Source of the DNA: Tillus elongatus
Taxonomy: Eukaryota; Arthropoda; Insecta; Coleoptera; Cleridae
Reading direction: 5' to 3'
Length of the DNA stretch: 64,000 nt
NCBI GenBank assembly: GCA_964006375.1
Contig: OZ023262.1
Location: forward strand, 196,045,907-196,109,906
Part shown: piece after piece, positions 37,201 through 45,351 of the stretch
Layout: each line of letters opens with the position of its first letter
Numbering within the stretch: position 1 is the first letter of the stretch
Program-made: the position numbers and the translations under genes
The notes under the pieces: generated by a model
The model's input: only the letters and a program-made list of their open reading frames with translations
Databases searched by the model: none
What the model was told of the DNA's origin: nothing

Positions 37201-38681
37201 ATGTCACAGCTCCATCTCTTGCTTGGAATGCTGCCCTAAAAGCTACTGGGGTGGAGCTGGAACTGCTAACAGACATCGAGATGCATCACTTTTTCAAAAA
37301 AGGTATACGGGGTGGTGTCAGTCAATGCAGCGTCAGACGGGCAGTAGCTAACAACGAACATACTCCTAATTATGATGCTACAAAGCCGAAAACATGGCTT
37401 ATCTATACAGATGCTACAAATTTATACGGAAAAAGTCAAAGCGAGCCATTAGCAGTCGGAAGCTTTCGTTGGCTCTCCGAAACCGAAATTCAAAATTTAG
37501 AAATTCAAACTTTGGGGGATAACGACGAATTTGGTTATGTTTTGGAAGTCGATTTAGAATATCCGGAAAGTCTACATGACTTACACAATGAATTACCCTT
37601 TTGTCCTGAATCATTCATACCCCCAAACGCGAAACTACCGAAACTTATTCCAAATTTAAACGATAAAACTAAATATATTATTCATTATAGAAATTTAAAG
37701 CAGTGTTTAGACCACAGACTCGTTTTAAAGAAAATACACCGCGTTATCACATTTAGGCAATCTCCATGGCTGAAAATTTATATCGATAAAAACACAAACT
37801 TACGAAATTTATCTAAAAATGAATTTGAGCGCGATTTCTTTAAATTAATGAACAACGCGGTATTCGGTAAGACTATGGAAAATTTGGACAAGAGGGTAGA
37901 CGTGAAACTGGTGACGCACTGGGACAATATCGGTCGTAAACCGGGTGCGGCGGCATACATTAACAAGCCACATTTTAAAACTCGTTCAATTTTCACGGAC
38001 GACTTTGTCGCTATACAAATGAACAGAACTCACGTGACGTATGACAGACCTATATATGTTGGTTTTTCGATATTAGATATATCAAAAACCATCATATATG
38101 GGTTTCTGTACGACTACTTAAAGACAAAGTATGGTGACAAAGTGACTTTACTGTACACCGATACGGACTCGTTGATTATTTTAGTAGAGACAGACAACTT
38201 TTATGACGACATGAAACAAGACATTGACAAATACGATACATCAAACTACTCGGCTGACAATCCACACGGTATACCGGTGAGCGAAAGTGTGTTAGGACGA
38301 ATGAAAGACGAGTATAAGGGCAAAATTTTATACGAAATGGTTGGGACGGGTGCAAAATCATATATGATTGACGGGGAGGGTATTTTAACAAAGAAAGCGA
38401 AAGGAGTGCAAGAATGTGTAACGAAAAGGGATTTGAGTGCTGAGGATTATAGGAACGTTGTGGATAGCATGGGTGAAACAAAAACGAATGATGATGGATG
38501 CGTGGTAGTACAGGATGGACGAGTTTTTAAAAGTATGAATGTTTTCCGAACGAGACTGCATGATGTGTTCACACAAATGGTTAATAAGGTAGCATTATCA
38601 CATTTTGATGATAAACGGTATCTTCTATCAGATTCCTATAAAACATTAGCTTGGGGCCATAAACAGATCGTGAAAAAGTAA
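34237..38681 (+). CDS. pPolB: Protein-primed DNA polymerase B (pPolB), four exons
   Basis: Replicates the element. Exons by consensus splice sites: 34237-34411, 34658-34836, 34931-35330 and 35470-38681, in frame throughout, giving 1321 aa. Exon 1 has two C2H2 fingers (CEQCSRQYTRKDSMKRHMLNC; CPFCLCVFSRKDRLGAHIKRIH). Exons 2-3 add a CFIC...H..H finger and a domain also found alone at 47214-47711. The last exon holds the exonuclease (YADFES; YDAHLFIKEL; YLKSDVLLLADVF), a GPAHSICNLNY stretch and polymerase motifs A (DATNLYG), B (KLMNNAVFGKTMENL) and C (YTDTDSL). All catalytic residues expected are present. The start ATG directly precedes the first finger and follows a TATA/TCAGT promoter. The splice model is inferred from GT/AG sites and from homology to the intronless paralogue. 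Confidence 0.9.
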
Positions 38682-39133
38682 CGCGGACTACTTTTTTACG
38701 ATCTAAAATATTTATTCAACGTGTCAATACCTGTAAAATCCAATTCGTCTTCATAAGGCAGCTCATTTAGGTTAGGCTTATTTATTTACTTCTTTATGTA
38801 CTTATCTATATAGTTATTTATTTACTTCTTTATGTACTTATCTAGTCAAACGTTCCTAATATTAGTTTCTATACTCTTTCAAGATTTCCTTGTGAAAATA
38901 TTTAGTTTAAAGACGTGTTATAACGTCTAAAGTGATTGTAGAAATTGAAAATCAATTGTAATACTGCTTATATTTAAGCGACTTGTCATAAATTTGCTAA
39001 TAACGAAAACTTTACGTTTAGCTTTGTGTTGAGTAGGTTGTTGAAATAAAAAAACATATATTTTACAATGTTTATTTTAATAAAAGCATATATTTTACAA
39101 CGTTTGTTTTCTTACAAAGTATTGTAATACAAA
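38682..39133. terminator. Convergent 3' region between polymerase and integrase genes
   Basis: AT-rich spacer. Holds short direct repeats (TTTATTTACTTCTTTATGTAC at about 38781 and 38818) and two copies of CATATATTTTACAA.GTTT (39055-39073 and 39087-39105), with AATAAA at 39045-39050. The inverted form of that motif occurs at the other convergent junction (47179-47196), suggesting a shared 3'-processing element. Confidence 0.5.
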
Positions 39134-40105
39134 TTATTTTATATCTTTGCTAGTTATCCATGAGTTATGAGATTTATCAAAACCAAGCCATTTCACATAC
39201 GACTTGGCGCCTTTCTTTCTGATCACTCTTTCAACTAAATAATAATCAGGGGTTGCAGTCTTTTGTAGCTCCTCTTCATAAAATCCACCACTGATTGGTT
39301 TGCCTTGCATGTCTTCTATTAAATAGGTGGTTGGATTAGTGCAGTGAACTTTAGTGATTTTAAACAGCTCCGTTGACCAACGCGGTGTATAACCTTTCTC
39401 AAATAATGTTTTAGCTTTACTTAGACGTACAACATCACCCACTTTAAATTTATTTTTGTTAAACACTTTCAGATTCGAGTAAACTTGTTTCAGGATAGCT
39501 TCTTCATTTTTCTTGTTAACATCTTGAGGTTTTACACCAGTTGTTCGATGAACAGTAGCGTTGTAAGTAGCAGTGACATCAGGTAGTGTATTAACCCACT
39601 TGTAGGAGCCAATCAAGTTGAAATTTTTATATATCTTCTCTTTTAAGGTACGTATGACTCTTTCCACTATTGCAGCCTTCTTCACGCTATAAGTGCTGTA
39701 GTGATTGATGTTGTATTTTTTCATTAAGGCGTTAAATTTAGCGTTATAGAACTCGCGACCAAGATCAGACTGGATGTTAGAGGGCGCTGTACTAGTAGAT
39801 AAAATATCAGCCATAGCTTTAGTCACCTCTTCAGCAGTTTTAGATTTAAGAGGGCGAGTCCACACGTACTTTGAAAAACAATTAATAACCACTAAAATAT
39901 ACTTGTAACCAGAGTTGTCTTTGTAGTAGTCTGTAAATTCTGCTAAATCAATCTGCCACAAATCATTTAAACCTTTGATTATTGTACGTCTACGTTTAAA
40001 ATTGATTCTTGCCGGTTTATATAACTCATCAATAATTTGTTTTTTGGTGTCAGATGGCTCAACTGTTTTGCGTCTCATGGTGATGTTGGATTTAAAAGTA
40101 TCCAC
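39134..40105 (-). CDS. INT: Polinton integrase (retroviral-type, with chromodomain)
   Basis: Inserts the element's linear DNA, generating the 6-bp target duplication. The rve catalytic core spans about 45-200 with the D,D-35-E triad in WQIDLAEF, IQSDLGREFYN and ERVIRTLKEKIY. A C-terminal DNA-binding stretch (FKVGDVVRLSK) and a chromodomain (YYLVERVIRKKGAKSYVKWL...SWI) follow. The N-terminus (ELYKPARINFKRRR) is typical of Polinton integrases and lacks the HHCC zinc motif. The annotated ATG overlaps the upstream ORF by 31 nt. A second ATG at 40078 would give a 4-nt ATGA stop-start overlap and is equally plausible. The chromodomain may bias target choice. Confidence 0.93.
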   Translation of the reverse strand: MDTFKSNITMRRKTVEPSDTKKQIIDELYKPARINFKRRRTIIKGLNDLWQIDLAEFTDYYKDNSGYKYILVVINCFSKYVWTRPLKSKTAEEVTKAMADILSTSTAPSNIQSDLGREFYNAKFNALMKKYNINHYSTYSVKKAAIVERVIRTLKEKIYKNFNLIGSYKWVNTLPDVTATYNATVHRTTGVKPQDVNKKNEEAILKQVYSNLKVFNKNKFKVGDVVRLSKAKTLFEKGYTPRWSTELFKITKVHCTNPTTYLIEDMQGKPISGGFYEEELQKTATPDYYLVERVIRKKGAKSYVKWLGFDKSHNSWITSKDIK

Positions 40106-40524
40106 TTATCATGTAAATCTTTTAGTTTGCTGTCTATCTCACCTAGCTTCTTTTTCAACTTGTTATTCTTTAACACATCAATATCTTTTAAAACTTGAGC
40201 AGCTATCGTCTTGTCTAAATTTTTCAATTTGTTTTCAAACTCGCTTTTAAGAGCAGCTCGTTCTGATTTATGTACAGCTTCAAGGGTTATAGCGACAAGA
40301 CTCTGTGATACTTCATCTTTATTCTTCTTATACTCATCTGCCCACACATCGACAAATTTTCTATTCACACCATCAGCAGGCTCGATAGGATCACCTACGT
40401 TACATAATTTATGGTTTTGCACATCAAAATCACCACTTGTAGTTTTCGGAAATGTTTCTCTGTGCACAATTTTGTTTAAGAAGCTGGGAGTCTTTGCAGA
40501 ACGTCCGAACTTATCGATAGACAT
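40075..40524 (-). CDS. Short phage-fibre-like protein (149 aa)
   Basis: The first ~60 residues contain GDFDVQNHKLCNVGDPIEPA followed by DGVNRKFVDVW, a pattern like the 'NVGDP...DAV.KKYVD' stalk repeat of phage tail-fibre and receptor-binding proteins. The rest is a charged coiled coil (about 65-140). The start ATG sits about 12 nt below an initiator-like TTCAGTG. It is a shortened paralogue of the neighbouring 287-aa protein; the N-terminal DNA is almost identical (about 55 bp without difference), so duplication or gene conversion is recent. A role as virion spike or attachment protein is inference from the motif. Confidence 0.8.
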   Translation of the reverse strand: MSIDKFGRSAKTPSFLNKIVHRETFPKTTSGDFDVQNHKLCNVGDPIEPADGVNRKFVDVWADEYKKNKDEVSQSLVAITLEAVHKSERAALKSEFENKLKNLDKTIAAQVLKDIDVLKNNKLKKKLGEIDSKLKDLHDKWILLNPTSP

Positions 40525-40537
40525 TTTTACACTGAAC

Positions 40538-41401
40538 TTATTTTATTTGATTCCAACTAAACTCCATTTTTGATATCCGTTTATCCACCATAACCCAAAC
40601 TGCTGCCACTGCTTCCTGAACTAGATTTCTATTTATCCCTTCGATAGCACCATCGATATACTCCTTAGTCACAAACGTTTTTTTAAGTTTATTTTCAATC
40701 GTAATCACTGCTTGATTTAAATCGTCTTTAGTAGCAAACGTATTTTTCAAGTCAGCTTCAAGTTTTGAAACTGCTAGATCTATATATCCTTTTTGAAGTT
40801 TAGATATAGCGGTATCAGCCATAGCAGTAAACGTTTTATGGAGAGGAGACACTGTTTGATGTATGTACTCCTTGATATCCTCTTTAAGACTAATTAATGT
40901 TTCATCAATGTTAGTTTTAAGCGGAAACGAGCTGTAGGCTTCATGTTTAAGATCCATATAATTTTTCATTAATTGCTCTTGCAGCTTTTGTAGTGATTGA
41001 TCAACACCAGTCTTAAGTGGAAATGAGTTATAGACTTCACGTTTAAAATCATCATAGTTTTTAAATTTATGTTCAAAGTCTTTTTTTAAAGCTTCCAACT
41101 CCGGCTTATGTACAGCGTCAAGCAGTATAGCAATTTGAAGTGCTACAGCATCTTTGCTCACCTTATAATCAGCTTTAGTTTTCTGATAGTCAACTTTAGT
41201 TTTCTGATAGTCGTCTATCCATACATCGACAAATTTTTTATTTACACCATCTGTAGGTTCAACAGGGTCACCCACGTTACACAACTTATGGTTTTGCACA
41301 TCAAAATCACCACTTGTAGTTTTCGGAAATGTTTCTCTGTGAATAATTCTGTTTAGATGTTTTAAATTCTTTGCAGAACGTCCGAATTTATCGATCGGCA
41401 T
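40538..41401 (-). CDS. Long phage-fibre-like, coiled-coil protein (287 aa)
   Basis: Starts at MPIDKFGRSAK (ATG 41401); the ORF extends 14 codons further upstream, but a TATA box (41433-41440) makes the shorter start likely. It shares the 'GDFDVQNHKLCNVGDP...VNKKFVDVW' head with the 149-aa neighbour. Behind it are short repeats (DYQKTKV/DYQKTKA), two ~32-residue units sharing SFPLKT (about 120-185) and a further pair of ~21-residue units (NTFATKDDL/KTFVTKEYI), all compatible with a trimeric fibrous shaft. It ends in WVMVDKRISKMEFSWNQ. A capsid-fibre role is inferred. Confidence 0.82.
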   Translation of the reverse strand: MPIDKFGRSAKNLKHLNRIIHRETFPKTTSGDFDVQNHKLCNVGDPVEPTDGVNKKFVDVWIDDYQKTKVDYQKTKADYKVSKDAVALQIAILLDAVHKPELEALKKDFEHKFKNYDDFKREVYNSFPLKTGVDQSLQKLQEQLMKNYMDLKHEAYSSFPLKTNIDETLISLKEDIKEYIHQTVSPLHKTFTAMADTAISKLQKGYIDLAVSKLEADLKNTFATKDDLNQAVITIENKLKKTFVTKEYIDGAIEGINRNLVQEAVAAVWVMVDKRISKMEFSWNQIK

Positions 41402-41430
41402 TTTGAAAATGGTGAAAAACACACAAGTCT

Positions 41431-41442
41431 GTTTATATAACA
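41431..41442 (-). promoter_or_regulatory. TATA box of the long fibre-like gene
   Basis: TTATATAAAC on the minus strand, about 35 nt upstream of the ATG at 41401. It lies at the stop region of the upstream ORF and implies a leader of only about 10 nt. Confidence 0.55.
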
Positions 41443-42554
41443 CCCACTTCCTTCAGTTCTTCAATAATAGACTGAATTTCGTTGTTGTGTGCGTTATTAC
41501 CAGCTGCTTGAGAAGCTACTAACAGTCTAAGTCTATCAACCAACTCGTTTATATCATCCCAGTATACATACTCTTTCTGTTTTTTGGTATGTAGCATGTA
41601 TGGCATACCACGGCCTAAAGTTACCGAGGAAGATCGCGCTCTAGCACCTTCTTGTTTTTCTAAAATTGGTTTTATTACATGTTGATATTTGGTAGAGGTG
41701 TTTCGTAGAACGTCTTCTTTAGGATTGTTCTCTTTTCTGTGAAGACTAGTAGTTGCCATAATGTCTGCGTAGTCACGTAAAGCTTCCCGATTGTTCAAAG
41801 CACTCATACCAGGTTTTCTCAAAAATATCAATTCCAACAGATGATTAGTACCGTAATATCTTCTGTCACCAACCACAATTTGAAAGGTTTCTCTATTTTT
41901 AAAATCTACGTTAGTAACAACAAATTTAATAGGTTTGTTTCCAAGCATCCAAGTGTTGGTAGCTTTATCATAAGTAACACCATATGTTTGATCACAGGAA
42001 TGATTATCTGTAAAATATTTATCAACATAATATCTAACAACTATTGGATAGGAACTTAACATTCGTTCGTACGCTGCTTTTGGTGTATTTGCAGCAGCAT
42101 CTAATTTTCTATAAGCTTTAGTCGCCCATAATTCAGGTTCTGGTGCCTCCGCCTCCAATTCAAACGTTTCATCATCACTAAGGAATGGAATTTCCTCCTT
42201 TGCTGCTGTTGGTTTGACATCAACTTCAGTTTTAGTCGGTTTCTGTTCAGTTGTTTGAGTAGTAGCCAATAATGTAGCAGGTTTCTGTTGAGTTGTTTGA
42301 GTAGTAGCTAATGATGTGGTGGTTTTAGTCGGTTGGTGTTGAACAGTAGCCAATGCTGTGTTTTTCGATATATCACTCAAAGGTTTTAAGATGGGTTTAT
42401 ATAAACGTTGTAATGTTTCATCTGTCTCTGTTTTGCCAAGCTTCAAAGCTAAATATTTCTTTCGAATTATCTTTGATAGATCAGCTATTTTACGTTGTAT
42501 ATTTGGTGGTGCTACTATTTTACGGTGACGAGCAGCTTTAGATTTTTTCGACAT
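41433..42554 (-). CDS. Polinton-conserved protein, DUF8207-like (373 aa)
   Basis: Residues 1-60 are basic and helical. A Thr/Gln-rich low-complexity region with repeats of TTQTTQQKPAT type (about 65-115) and an acidic patch (FLSDDETFELEAEAPEPE) follow. The C-terminal domain (about 190-300: YGVTYDKATNTWMLGNKPIK, YYGTNHLLELIFLRKPG, LRDYADIMATT) resembles the DUF8207 family found in many insect Polintons; this match is from memory. Function is unknown. Clustering with the ATPase and fibre genes makes a virion or assembly role plausible. A minus-strand TATA-like TTTATATA lies about 50 nt upstream. Confidence 0.8.
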   Translation of the reverse strand: MSKKSKAARHRKIVAPPNIQRKIADLSKIIRKKYLALKLGKTETDETLQRLYKPILKPLSDISKNTALATVQHQPTKTTTSLATTQTTQQKPATLLATTQTTEQKPTKTEVDVKPTAAKEEIPFLSDDETFELEAEAPEPELWATKAYRKLDAAANTPKAAYERMLSSYPIVVRYYVDKYFTDNHSCDQTYGVTYDKATNTWMLGNKPIKFVVTNVDFKNRETFQIVVGDRRYYGTNHLLELIFLRKPGMSALNNREALRDYADIMATTSLHRKENNPKEDVLRNTSTKYQHVIKPILEKQEGARARSSSVTLGRGMPYMLHTKKQKEYVYWDDINELVDRLRLLVASQAAGNNAHNNEIQSIIEELKEVGVI

Positions 42555-42595
42555 GTTTACTCTATGTCGAACAACTTAATACTAGCGTTTTCCAG

Positions 42596-43294
42596 TCAAC
42601 TGAGATATATAAAGTGATCAAACCCTTTGCGGTATCTTCCTTGTGTTAAATCAGAATCTTTAACGACAACCACCATATCATGTTTGTTTTGCCAGCATTC
42701 ACCACAAAGGAGCTTGAACTTTTCAAAACTCATATCGGTAGTTACATGATCATCATACACATGTTTAAGATTAGTTTCATCTTGTTTAAATAAAACTATA
42801 ATGTTAGCATTATCACGCACCAATTGCTTCGGAACTTTGCTATATGTCTGACATAAGTAGAAACTGTCAATATTTTTATGTCTACCCATACAAAAATACG
42901 ATTTTATTTTATCTTGCTTATCACAGGCTACATCATCAAATATAAAAATTAAATTACTCTTTGCATCTGCAGGATCTAATATCTCCTCGTTTTCACTATA
43001 TGGATAGTATCCAACACCTTTTGTAGCATCCAACACCTCCTTCAACATACTGTATTTAGGTTGATATAAAGACTTTGAGTATACGTATACGTTTTGAAAT
43101 TTTAAACCGTTGGGTTCAAACAACAAACTTAACATAACATTTGTTTTACCACATCCACTTGGACCACATATCAAACATCTAACTGTGTTTGGTAAAAGAA
43201 GTCCATGTCTTTGCTGTTTAGGTGATGGAATGGTAACAACATCATCTATGTTTGTGACTGGTAGGGTAGCTTTTGCGTGTTTAACAATACGCAT
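42596..43294 (-). CDS. Genome-packaging ATPase (FtsK/HerA, A32-like)
   Basis: Expected to pump the element's DNA into capsids, as in adintoviruses, virophages and poxviruses. This 232-aa protein shows Walker A GPSGCGKT (about 44-51), Walker B LIFIFDD (about 114-120), and a downstream CQTYSKVPKQLVRDNANII segment that carries the sensor Gln. Length is normal for the family. Start ATG at 43294 lies about 48 nt from a TATA sequence shared with the divergent phospholipase gene. Confidence 0.93.
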   Translation of the reverse strand: MRIVKHAKATLPVTNIDDVVTIPSPKQQRHGLLLPNTVRCLICGPSGCGKTNVMLSLLFEPNGLKFQNVYVYSKSLYQPKYSMLKEVLDATKGVGYYPYSENEEILDPADAKSNLIFIFDDVACDKQDKIKSYFCMGRHKNIDSFYLCQTYSKVPKQLVRDNANIIVLFKQDETNLKHVYDDHVTTDMSFEKFKLLCGECWQNKHDMVVVVKDSDLTQGRYRKGFDHFIYLS

Positions 43295-43332
43295 CGTTAA
43301 CTAAACTAAAACTTTTTACGAGTGCAACCATC

Positions 43333-43342
43333 TATATAAATA
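43333..43342. promoter_or_regulatory. Central bidirectional TATA element
   Basis: TATATAAATA reads as a TATA box on plus (TATATAAATA) and minus (TATTTATATA). Distances to start codons are about 42 nt (43375, plus) and 48 nt (43294, minus), so both divergent gene blocks can start from one site with leaders of about 10-20 nt. Confidence 0.55.
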
Positions 43343-43374
43343 CTTAGATTTATCATACCTCATTAGCAGTATAA

Positions 43375-44187
43375 ATGTTGGTGTGCCAAGGTGAAGGTCT
43401 TGTTAACACTACCATCAACAAATTACCTGTTGAGCTGCATGTTCCTGGTTATCAATTTTGTGGCCCGGGTACTAAACTTAAAGAACGTCTTGCTAGAGGT
43501 GATCAAGGTATCAATCCTTTAGATCGTGCTTGTCGAGATCACGATATCGCATACTCTCAATCAAAACAGTTGAGTGATAGACATCGAGCTGACGAAGTGC
43601 TGGAGAACCGAGCTTGGGAGAGAGTAAAGTCGAAGGACGCAAGTTTTGGTGAAAAGTTAGCTGCTTGGGGTGTTACAAACACTATGAAAGTTAAAAGAAA
43701 GCTTGGTATGGGTTTAACCCCAAAGACGGCAACCAAACGTAAACGTAGCAGTAAAAAAGTAAAATGTGGCGGTAAAATACCATTTAAAAACATAATAAAT
43801 TTAACGAAAGGTGCCATAGCTGTGGGTGCGGAAGTTCCATCTGTAAAAAATTTACTACATGTAGCGAGAAAAGTAATTAAAAATGCTGGCGGTCGTAAGA
43901 AAGTCAAGACACCCAGAGTTATTCCAGTACCGAAAAGTGGCGGTTTCCTTCCACTACTACCTTTAATTTTTGGTGGTCTATCAGCGCTGGGAGCTCTAGG
44001 TGGTGGTGCTGCGGGCATTGCTAAAGCAGTTAACGATGCTAAATCAGCCAAACAAAAATTGGAAGAAGCAAAACGTCATAACCAAACGATGGAGGCTATT
44101 GCTGTTGGTCACCGAGGTAGTGGATTGTATATGAAGAAACAGCGAAGCGGTTTCGGTTTGTATTTACATAAACCAAAAAACGTGTAA
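43375..44187 (+). CDS. Phospholipase A2-domain protein with adenovirus-core-like C-terminus (270 aa)
   Basis: Residues 15-75 form a parvovirus-VP1-type PLA2 domain: Ca2+ loop YQFCGPGTKL, then active-site DRACRDHDIAYS (His-Asp). Such domains let incoming particles breach endosomal membranes. A very basic stretch follows (KRKRSSKKVK), then a Gly/Ala hydrophobic segment (FLPLLPLIFGGLSALGALGG, about 197-216) like membrane-active adenovirus core/pVI-type peptides, and Gly-Leu-Tyr repeats (GSGLYMKK, GFGLYLHK). The last codons form a slippery heptamer just before the stop. Several L-x-G-G-like sites could be protease targets (inference). Confidence 0.88.
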   Translation: MLVCQGEGLVNTTINKLPVELHVPGYQFCGPGTKLKERLARGDQGINPLDRACRDHDIAYSQSKQLSDRHRADEVLENRAWERVKSKDASFGEKLAAWGVTNTMKVKRKLGMGLTPKTATKRKRSSKKVKCGGKIPFKNIINLTKGAIAVGAEVPSVKNLLHVARKVIKNAGGRKKVKTPRVIPVPKSGGFLPLLPLIFGGLSALGALGGGAAGIAKAVNDAKSAKQKLEEAKRHNQTMEAIAVGHRGSGLYMKKQRSGFGLYLHKPKNV

Positions 44188-44243
44188 AGTGTTTACCAGC
44201 AAGACCTCTAACAAATATAGATCTTGTGAAATTTGCTGGTAAA
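44175..44243 (+). promoter_or_regulatory. Putative -1 programmed ribosomal frameshift signal
   Basis: Slippery heptamer A AAA AAC (44175-44181) sits in the correct phase of the phospholipase frame (codons AAA, AAC), two codons before its stop (44185-44187). Ten nt further on, an 11-bp stem forms between TTTACCAGCAA (44192-44202) and TTGCTGGTAAA (44233-44243) with a 30-nt loop. A -1 slip leads exactly into the protease frame, which has no upstream ATG. Heptamer, phase, spacer and stem are seen directly; function is inferred. A one-base loss in the A-run is the main alternative. Confidence 0.65.
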
Positions 44244-44555
44244 ATGAAAATTCCCTATTTTAGAGGTGTATACATGCGAGATACTTTACCATCGAATGGA
44301 TCACGCAAGAATGAATCATTTATCATGAATTTGCAAACAAACAAAGAGCCAGGTAGTCATTGGGTTGCAGTTAAGAAACGTGGTGACACGGCCGTGTACT
44401 TTGACTCATATGGAAACTTGAAGCCGCCAACTGAACTGTTGTATTATCTTAAAAACTGTACTATATTGTATAATCATGATGTATATCAAAAGTATAATAC
44501 TTATAATTGTGGTCACTTATGTTTAAAATTTTTAAATAAAAGACTTAAACAGTAG
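44181..44555 (+). CDS. PRO: Adenain-like cysteine protease (capsid maturation)
   Basis: Expected to cleave capsid or core precursors during particle maturation. The catalytic order is visible: GSHWVAV (His), VYFDSYGN (acidic residue), a Gln seven residues before the nucleophile, and NCGHLCL (Cys). The family N-terminal block LTNIDL...FRGVYMRDTLP is present, but its first half lies upstream of any ATG: the frame opens at 44172 after a stop, and the first ATG (44244) would delete LTNIDLVKFAGK. Expression therefore seems to need the -1 frameshift from the phospholipase ORF or a non-AUG (GTG 44226) start. Short but complete for this family. Confidence 0.85.
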   Translation, partial: RVKCLPARPLTNIDLVKFAGKMKIPYFRGVYMRDTLPSNGSRKNESFIMNLQTNKEPGSHWVAVKKRGDTAVYFDSYGNLKPPTELLYYLKNCTILYNHDVYQKYNTYNCGHLCLKFLNKRLKQ

Positions 44556-44571
44556 TATCTGTGTTTCAGTC

Positions 44572-45351
44572 ATGGCGCGTACGTTTGCTTTGAAGGGTTC
44601 TACGTCCTCTTTATCGATGGAAATATTTCCACCGTTAGTATTAAAACCGCACTTTGAGTATTCGCTCGCGCTTGCAAACTTTCATACATATAACACTATA
44701 CCAAACATAGAACGTGGGTGTAATAAGTTTCATTATTTTTCTGCTGTGAGTGGTAGAAAGATTCGACAAGAAATAAGTATTCCTGATGGTTCTTATGAAA
44801 TCAGTGATATCGAGAAATACATTCAGAATGAGTTGTTACGGCGTTATATTAAAGATAAACATCTGGACCCTGCAGTAGAACACAACATCGATGTGGTAAA
44901 ACTGTTTTCGCTAAAAGCCAACAACAACACTTTGAAATGTGAGATTACATGTCAGTATGATATAGACTTTTCTACCGACGCTTCAATAGCACCAATATTG
45001 GGATTTTCTAAACAACGTCTTGCTACAGGTAAACTTTACGTTTCCAATTTACCCGTAGAAATTGTACGAGTAAAGACGATTCGTTTGGAATGCAACATAG
45101 TAGATGGTTCTTACCACGATGGAAAACCTACACATACAGTATATGAGTTTGCTCCTATGGTAGACCCTGGTTATGCGATTGATATAAAACCATATAGTAA
45201 GGTTTTTATGCCTCTTACCACACGTATCATTTCGCATATAAATGTAAACATTATCGATCAGAATTCAGTACCTGTGAACTTTCAAGGTGAGGAGATCATT
45301 GTGATATTGGAGTTGAAAGAGACACCAACATATTATGCTGATTATAAATAG
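44572..45351 (+). CDS. Penton-like minor capsid protein (single jelly roll)
   Basis: This 259-aa protein is recognised from the conserved Polinton minor-capsid pattern: FPPLVLKPHFEYSLAL, then IPDGSYEISDIEKYI, SIAPILGFS, ECNIVDGSY, VYEFAPMVDPGYAIDIKP and FQGEEIIVILEL. It forms capsid vertices with the major capsid protein (family knowledge). Start ATG lies right after an initiator-like TTTCAGTC (44566). The last codons overlap a TATAAATAG that may serve the major capsid gene. Open and full length. Confidence 0.88.
   Translation: MARTFALKGSTSSLSMEIFPPLVLKPHFEYSLALANFHTYNTIPNIERGCNKFHYFSAVSGRKIRQEISIPDGSYEISDIEKYIQNELLRRYIKDKHLDPAVEHNIDVVKLFSLKANNNTLKCEITCQYDIDFSTDASIAPILGFSKQRLATGKLYVSNLPVEIVRVKTIRLECNIVDGSYHDGKPTHTVYEFAPMVDPGYAIDIKPYSKVFMPLTTRIISHINVNIIDQNSVPVNFQGEEIIVILELKETPTYYADYK

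Noticed and set aside
41108..41356. Plus-strand ORF with hydrophobic runs opposite the fibre-like gene
   Set aside because: Antisense of coiled-coil codons (Lys/Asp to Phe/Ile), with no independent support.
43557..44051. 164-codon minus-strand ORF opposite the phospholipase gene
   Set aside because: Antisense shadow; composition mirrors the Gly/Ala/Lys-rich coding strand and there is no promoter.
44244..44246. ATG at 44244 as the natural protease start
   Set aside because: It would remove the conserved LTNIDL...KFAGK part, which is open upstream in the same frame.
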